Shown here: in pieces, positions 6,433 through 7,648 of the stretch
Numbering within the stretch: position 1 is the stretch's first letter
How the letters are laid out: each line of letters begins with the position of its first letter
Assembly (NCBI GenBank): GCA_934408705.1
Contig: CAKRVL010000109.1
Location: 1 to 7,648 of the forward strand
Direction of reading: 5' to 3'
DNA length: 7,648 nucleotides
Source: an uncultured Blautia sp.
Lineage (GTDB): Bacteria > Bacillota > Clostridia > Lachnospirales > Lachnospiraceae
Translations under genes and position numbers: made by a program
Notes under the pieces: model-generated
Seen by the model: only the letters and a program-made list of their open reading frames with translations
Database searches by the model: none
What the model was told of the DNA's origin: nothing

Positions 6433-6825
6433 TTATCCAATCCAGTTTTCTTCAATTTCTCTTTTCAGCTCTATAAACATGTCATAAAATTTTCCTTTTG
6501 CATTTTTTACAATTCCTAATGCTATATTCTGATTATAAGAACGTGTCACATTGTTTCTTGCCTGAAGTCCCTGAAGCCACAATTCCTCATCCTTGATCAT
6601 TCCAGCCTTATATGCTGTTTTTAATATTATTTTCGGAGATCCAGTTGCCCCTTCTTCATATCCATGTAGTTCCAATATCTCTTTCATCATTTTCCAGGAC
6701 TGTTCAAAACATATTTCATATAAACCTACCAATCCAGTCAAAACTACATTATCATATGGCTCCATATAATTATAAATTTCCTTCATATTTTTTAATGAAG
6801 CACAAAAATTCTCATATTTTTTCAT
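6433..6825 (-). CDS. HEPN-domain nucleotidyltransferase-partner protein (HI0074 family), altered active site
   Basis: This 130-residue all-helical protein matches the HI0074-type 'nucleotidyltransferase substrate binding' family. Supporting segments are FEQSWKMMKEILELHGYE (40-57), SPKIILKTAYKAGMI (63-77) and ELWLQGLQARNNVTRSYN (81-98). In toxin-type HEPN partners the motif is R-x4-H-x-Y. Arg and His act in RNA cleavage, and the Tyr is modified by the partner MNT enzyme in the studied HepT/MntA pair. Here Arg90 and Tyr97 are present but the His position is Arg95 (codon CGT, one transition from CAT). The ATG at 6825 has an AAGGA site and overlaps the MNT gene by 14 bases, so the two are coupled. 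The likely function is partner of the upstream nucleotidyltransferase; RNase activity is doubtful. Confidence 0.85.
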   Translation of the reverse strand: MKKYENFCASLKNMKEIYNYMEPYDNVVLTGLVGLYEICFEQSWKMMKEILELHGYEEGATGSPKIILKTAYKAGMIKDEELWLQGLQARNNVTRSYNQNIALGIVKNAKGKFYDMFIELKREIEENWIG

Positions 6826-7105
6826 ATAATATCCTTCCCTCTTTACGAATCGACTCTAAAAGTTCTTCTTGTACATTTCCATCCAAATCCACTATATCAA
6901 ACTCTAACAAAGTCTGCGTTTCCTCATCTACATCCAGTGCAAATCTGCAAAAATCCCCTCCACTGACTGCAAGATCAATGTCACTCGTCCTTTTGAAATC
7001 CCCACGAGCCCTTGACCCAAAAAGAATTACTTTCTTGATATTATGTTTTTCAGCTAGTGTATAAATTTCCTGTATTACTTCATCTCTGATTCCCGTATTT
7101 TCCAT
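6812..7105 (-). CDS. MNT-type minimal nucleotidyltransferase (HI0073-like)
   Basis: This 97-residue enzyme of the DNA polymerase beta nucleotidyltransferase superfamily is the presumed antitoxin/AMPylating partner of the HEPN protein that follows. Counted from the ATG at 7105, GSRARG lies at 30-35 and the metal-binding DID at 42-44, giving the G-S-x10-D-x-D motif. A likely third carboxylate is Asp70 in FDIVDL. All the catalytic residues expected for an active enzyme are present. The frame also allows a TTG start one codon earlier (7108). I prefer the ATG, nine bases after a GGGAG site. No strong promoter was found between it and the palindrome at 7190-7210. MNT/HEPN pairs are described as toxin-antitoxin modules; whether this one is toxic is untested and, given the HEPN change, uncertain. 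Confidence 0.88.
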   Translation of the reverse strand: MENTGIRDEVIQEIYTLAEKHNIKKVILFGSRARGDFKRTSDIDLAVSGGDFCRFALDVDEETQTLLEFDIVDLDGNVQEELLESIRKEGRILYEKI

Positions 7106-7189
7106 CAAGTCTCACTCCCACCAGATTTCTTTCTTCCACTTTACCATATCTTCCGATTAAATCAAGCTGTGTACTTTCAATTTAAACAT

Positions 7190-7210
7190 GTTATAGGTAC
7201 TACCTATAAC
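7190..7210. promoter_or_regulatory. Perfect 21-bp palindrome between divergent genes, probable operator
   Basis: The arms gttataggta (7190-7199) and tacctataac (7201-7210) are exact reverse complements around a single C. The palindrome contains a T-N11-A core (taggtactaccta) with dyad symmetry, the classical LysR-type binding pattern. Its TATAG...CTATA ends resemble sites described for MetR/MtaR-like sulfur regulators. It ends 20 bases upstream of the -35 of the plus-strand promoter, a position suited to activation, and lies 85 bases before the MNT start. The binding protein is unknown. Confidence 0.7.
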
Positions 7211-7230
7211 CAGCTATTTTTATTCCGTAT

Positions 7231-7259
7231 TAGACAACACCAGATTTCTATGCTATCAT
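7231..7259 (+). promoter_or_regulatory. Sigma-A-type promoter of the amino-acid binding protein gene
   Basis: TAGACA (7231-7236, five of six matches) and TATCAT (7254-7259, five of six) are separated by 17 bases. The -10 is preceded by TGC, an extended -10 element. Transcription would start near 7266, leaving a leader of about 50 bases before the ATG. That leader contains a small TCCTA/TAGGA inverted repeat (7274-7292) of unknown meaning. Confidence 0.7.
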
Positions 7260-7316
7260 TCAATCCATATTAATCCTAGTTGCTAAATAGGAATCACATC
7301 AGAGGAGGAAACAATT

Positions 7317-7648
7317 ATGAAAAAAAGTATCTTGACTTTAGGAATTGCAGCAATATTAACAGGAGTTCTTGCAACATGCAGTATGGCTTATGCGGCAGAT
7401 GATGAGCTTTCCCAGATCCAGGAATCCGGAAAACTGAAGATTGGTGTAGAGGGAACCTACCCTCCATATACCTATCATGATGATAACGGAGAACTTACCG
7501 GATTTGATGTAGAGGTTGCAAAAGCAATTGCAGACAAGCTTGGTGTGGAAGCAGAGTTCACAGAATCTGACTGGGATTCCCTTCTTGCAGGAATCGACAG
7601 CGGACGTCTGGACACAGTAATTAACGCAGTAAGTATTACCCCGGAACG
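7317..7648 (+). CDS. Family 3 amino-acid ABC transporter binding protein, cystine-like, 3' end beyond window
   Basis: The first 110 codons are present; the gene continues past the right edge. The ATG is preceded by GAGGAGG eight bases upstream. A signal peptide (lysines at 2-3, hydrophobic 5-19) is followed by either signal peptidase I cleavage after AYA at 24-26 or, less likely, lipidation of Cys21, whose lipobox LATC has an unusual Thr before the Cys. The mature part begins with a typical SBP_bac_3 pattern: GKLKIGVEGTYPPYTYH, then GELTGFDVEVAKAIADKLG, then WDSLLAGIDSGRLD and NAVSITPE. These spacings and wording recall cystine-binding proteins (TcyA/FliY type), but other polar amino acids are possible. 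It is the only plus-strand gene here and presumably heads an operon with permease and ATPase genes outside the window. Confidence 0.88.
   Translation, partial: MKKSILTLGIAAILTGVLATCSMAYAADDELSQIQESGKLKIGVEGTYPPYTYHDDNGELTGFDVEVAKAIADKLGVEAEFTESDWDSLLAGIDSGRLDTVINAVSITPE

Noticed and set aside
6612..7064. Plus-strand open frame opposite the MNT/HEPN genes
   Set aside because: Both opposite genes are well supported by conserved motifs; this frame is serine-rich antisense with no recognisable domain.
1..7648. CRISPR arrays, tRNA/rRNA genes, insertion sequences, attachment sites
   Set aside because: Reading both strands showed no regular repeat-spacer pattern, cloverleaf-like sequence, transposase or integrase, and no target-site duplications.

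Overview
The window looks like chromosome from a low-GC Gram-positive bacterium, most likely a Clostridia/Lachnospiraceae-type anaerobe. This is inferred from AT-rich intergenic DNA, strong GGAGG-type ribosome binding sites, tightly packed ABC-transporter operons and the style of the proteins; no marker gene settles the taxon. All but one of the genes lie on the minus strand, so the biological reading order runs from right to left.

Right end (7109-7648): a plus-strand gene for a family 3 amino-acid (possibly cystine) binding protein enters and is cut by the window edge. Its upstream region holds a good extended -10 promoter and, 20 bp upstream of the -35, a perfect 21-bp palindrome of LysR-box type. 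Divergent to it, on the minus strand, is a two-gene MNT/HEPN module (7105-6433). It comprises a small nucleotidyltransferase and an HI0074-type HEPN partner whose usual catalytic His is replaced by Arg, while the Tyr that is the AMPylation target in related systems is kept.

Centre (6264-5320): a LysR-family regulator, preceded by a candidate promoter and a 12-bp-stem hairpin in its leader, and followed by a convincing intrinsic terminator.

Left two thirds (5163-255): a complete five-gene peptide/nickel-type (SBP_bac_5) ABC importer in the order permease B, permease C, binding protein, ATPase D, ATPase F. The genes overlap or abut at every junction, so they almost certainly form one translationally coupled operon, presumably controlled by the adjacent LysR regulator. 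The binding protein collects the ligand outside the membrane, the two permeases form the channel and the two ATPases drive import. The substrate (peptide, nickel or metallophore) cannot be fixed from sequence alone.

Left edge (1-67): the first 22 codons of what looks like ribosomal protein bL25, after a 187-bp AT-rich spacer with a TATAAT box and no clear terminator for the ABC operon.

No tRNA, rRNA, CRISPR array, insertion sequence or obviously new multi-gene system was seen. The points most worth a second look are the altered HEPN active site and the perfect palindrome between the divergent genes.
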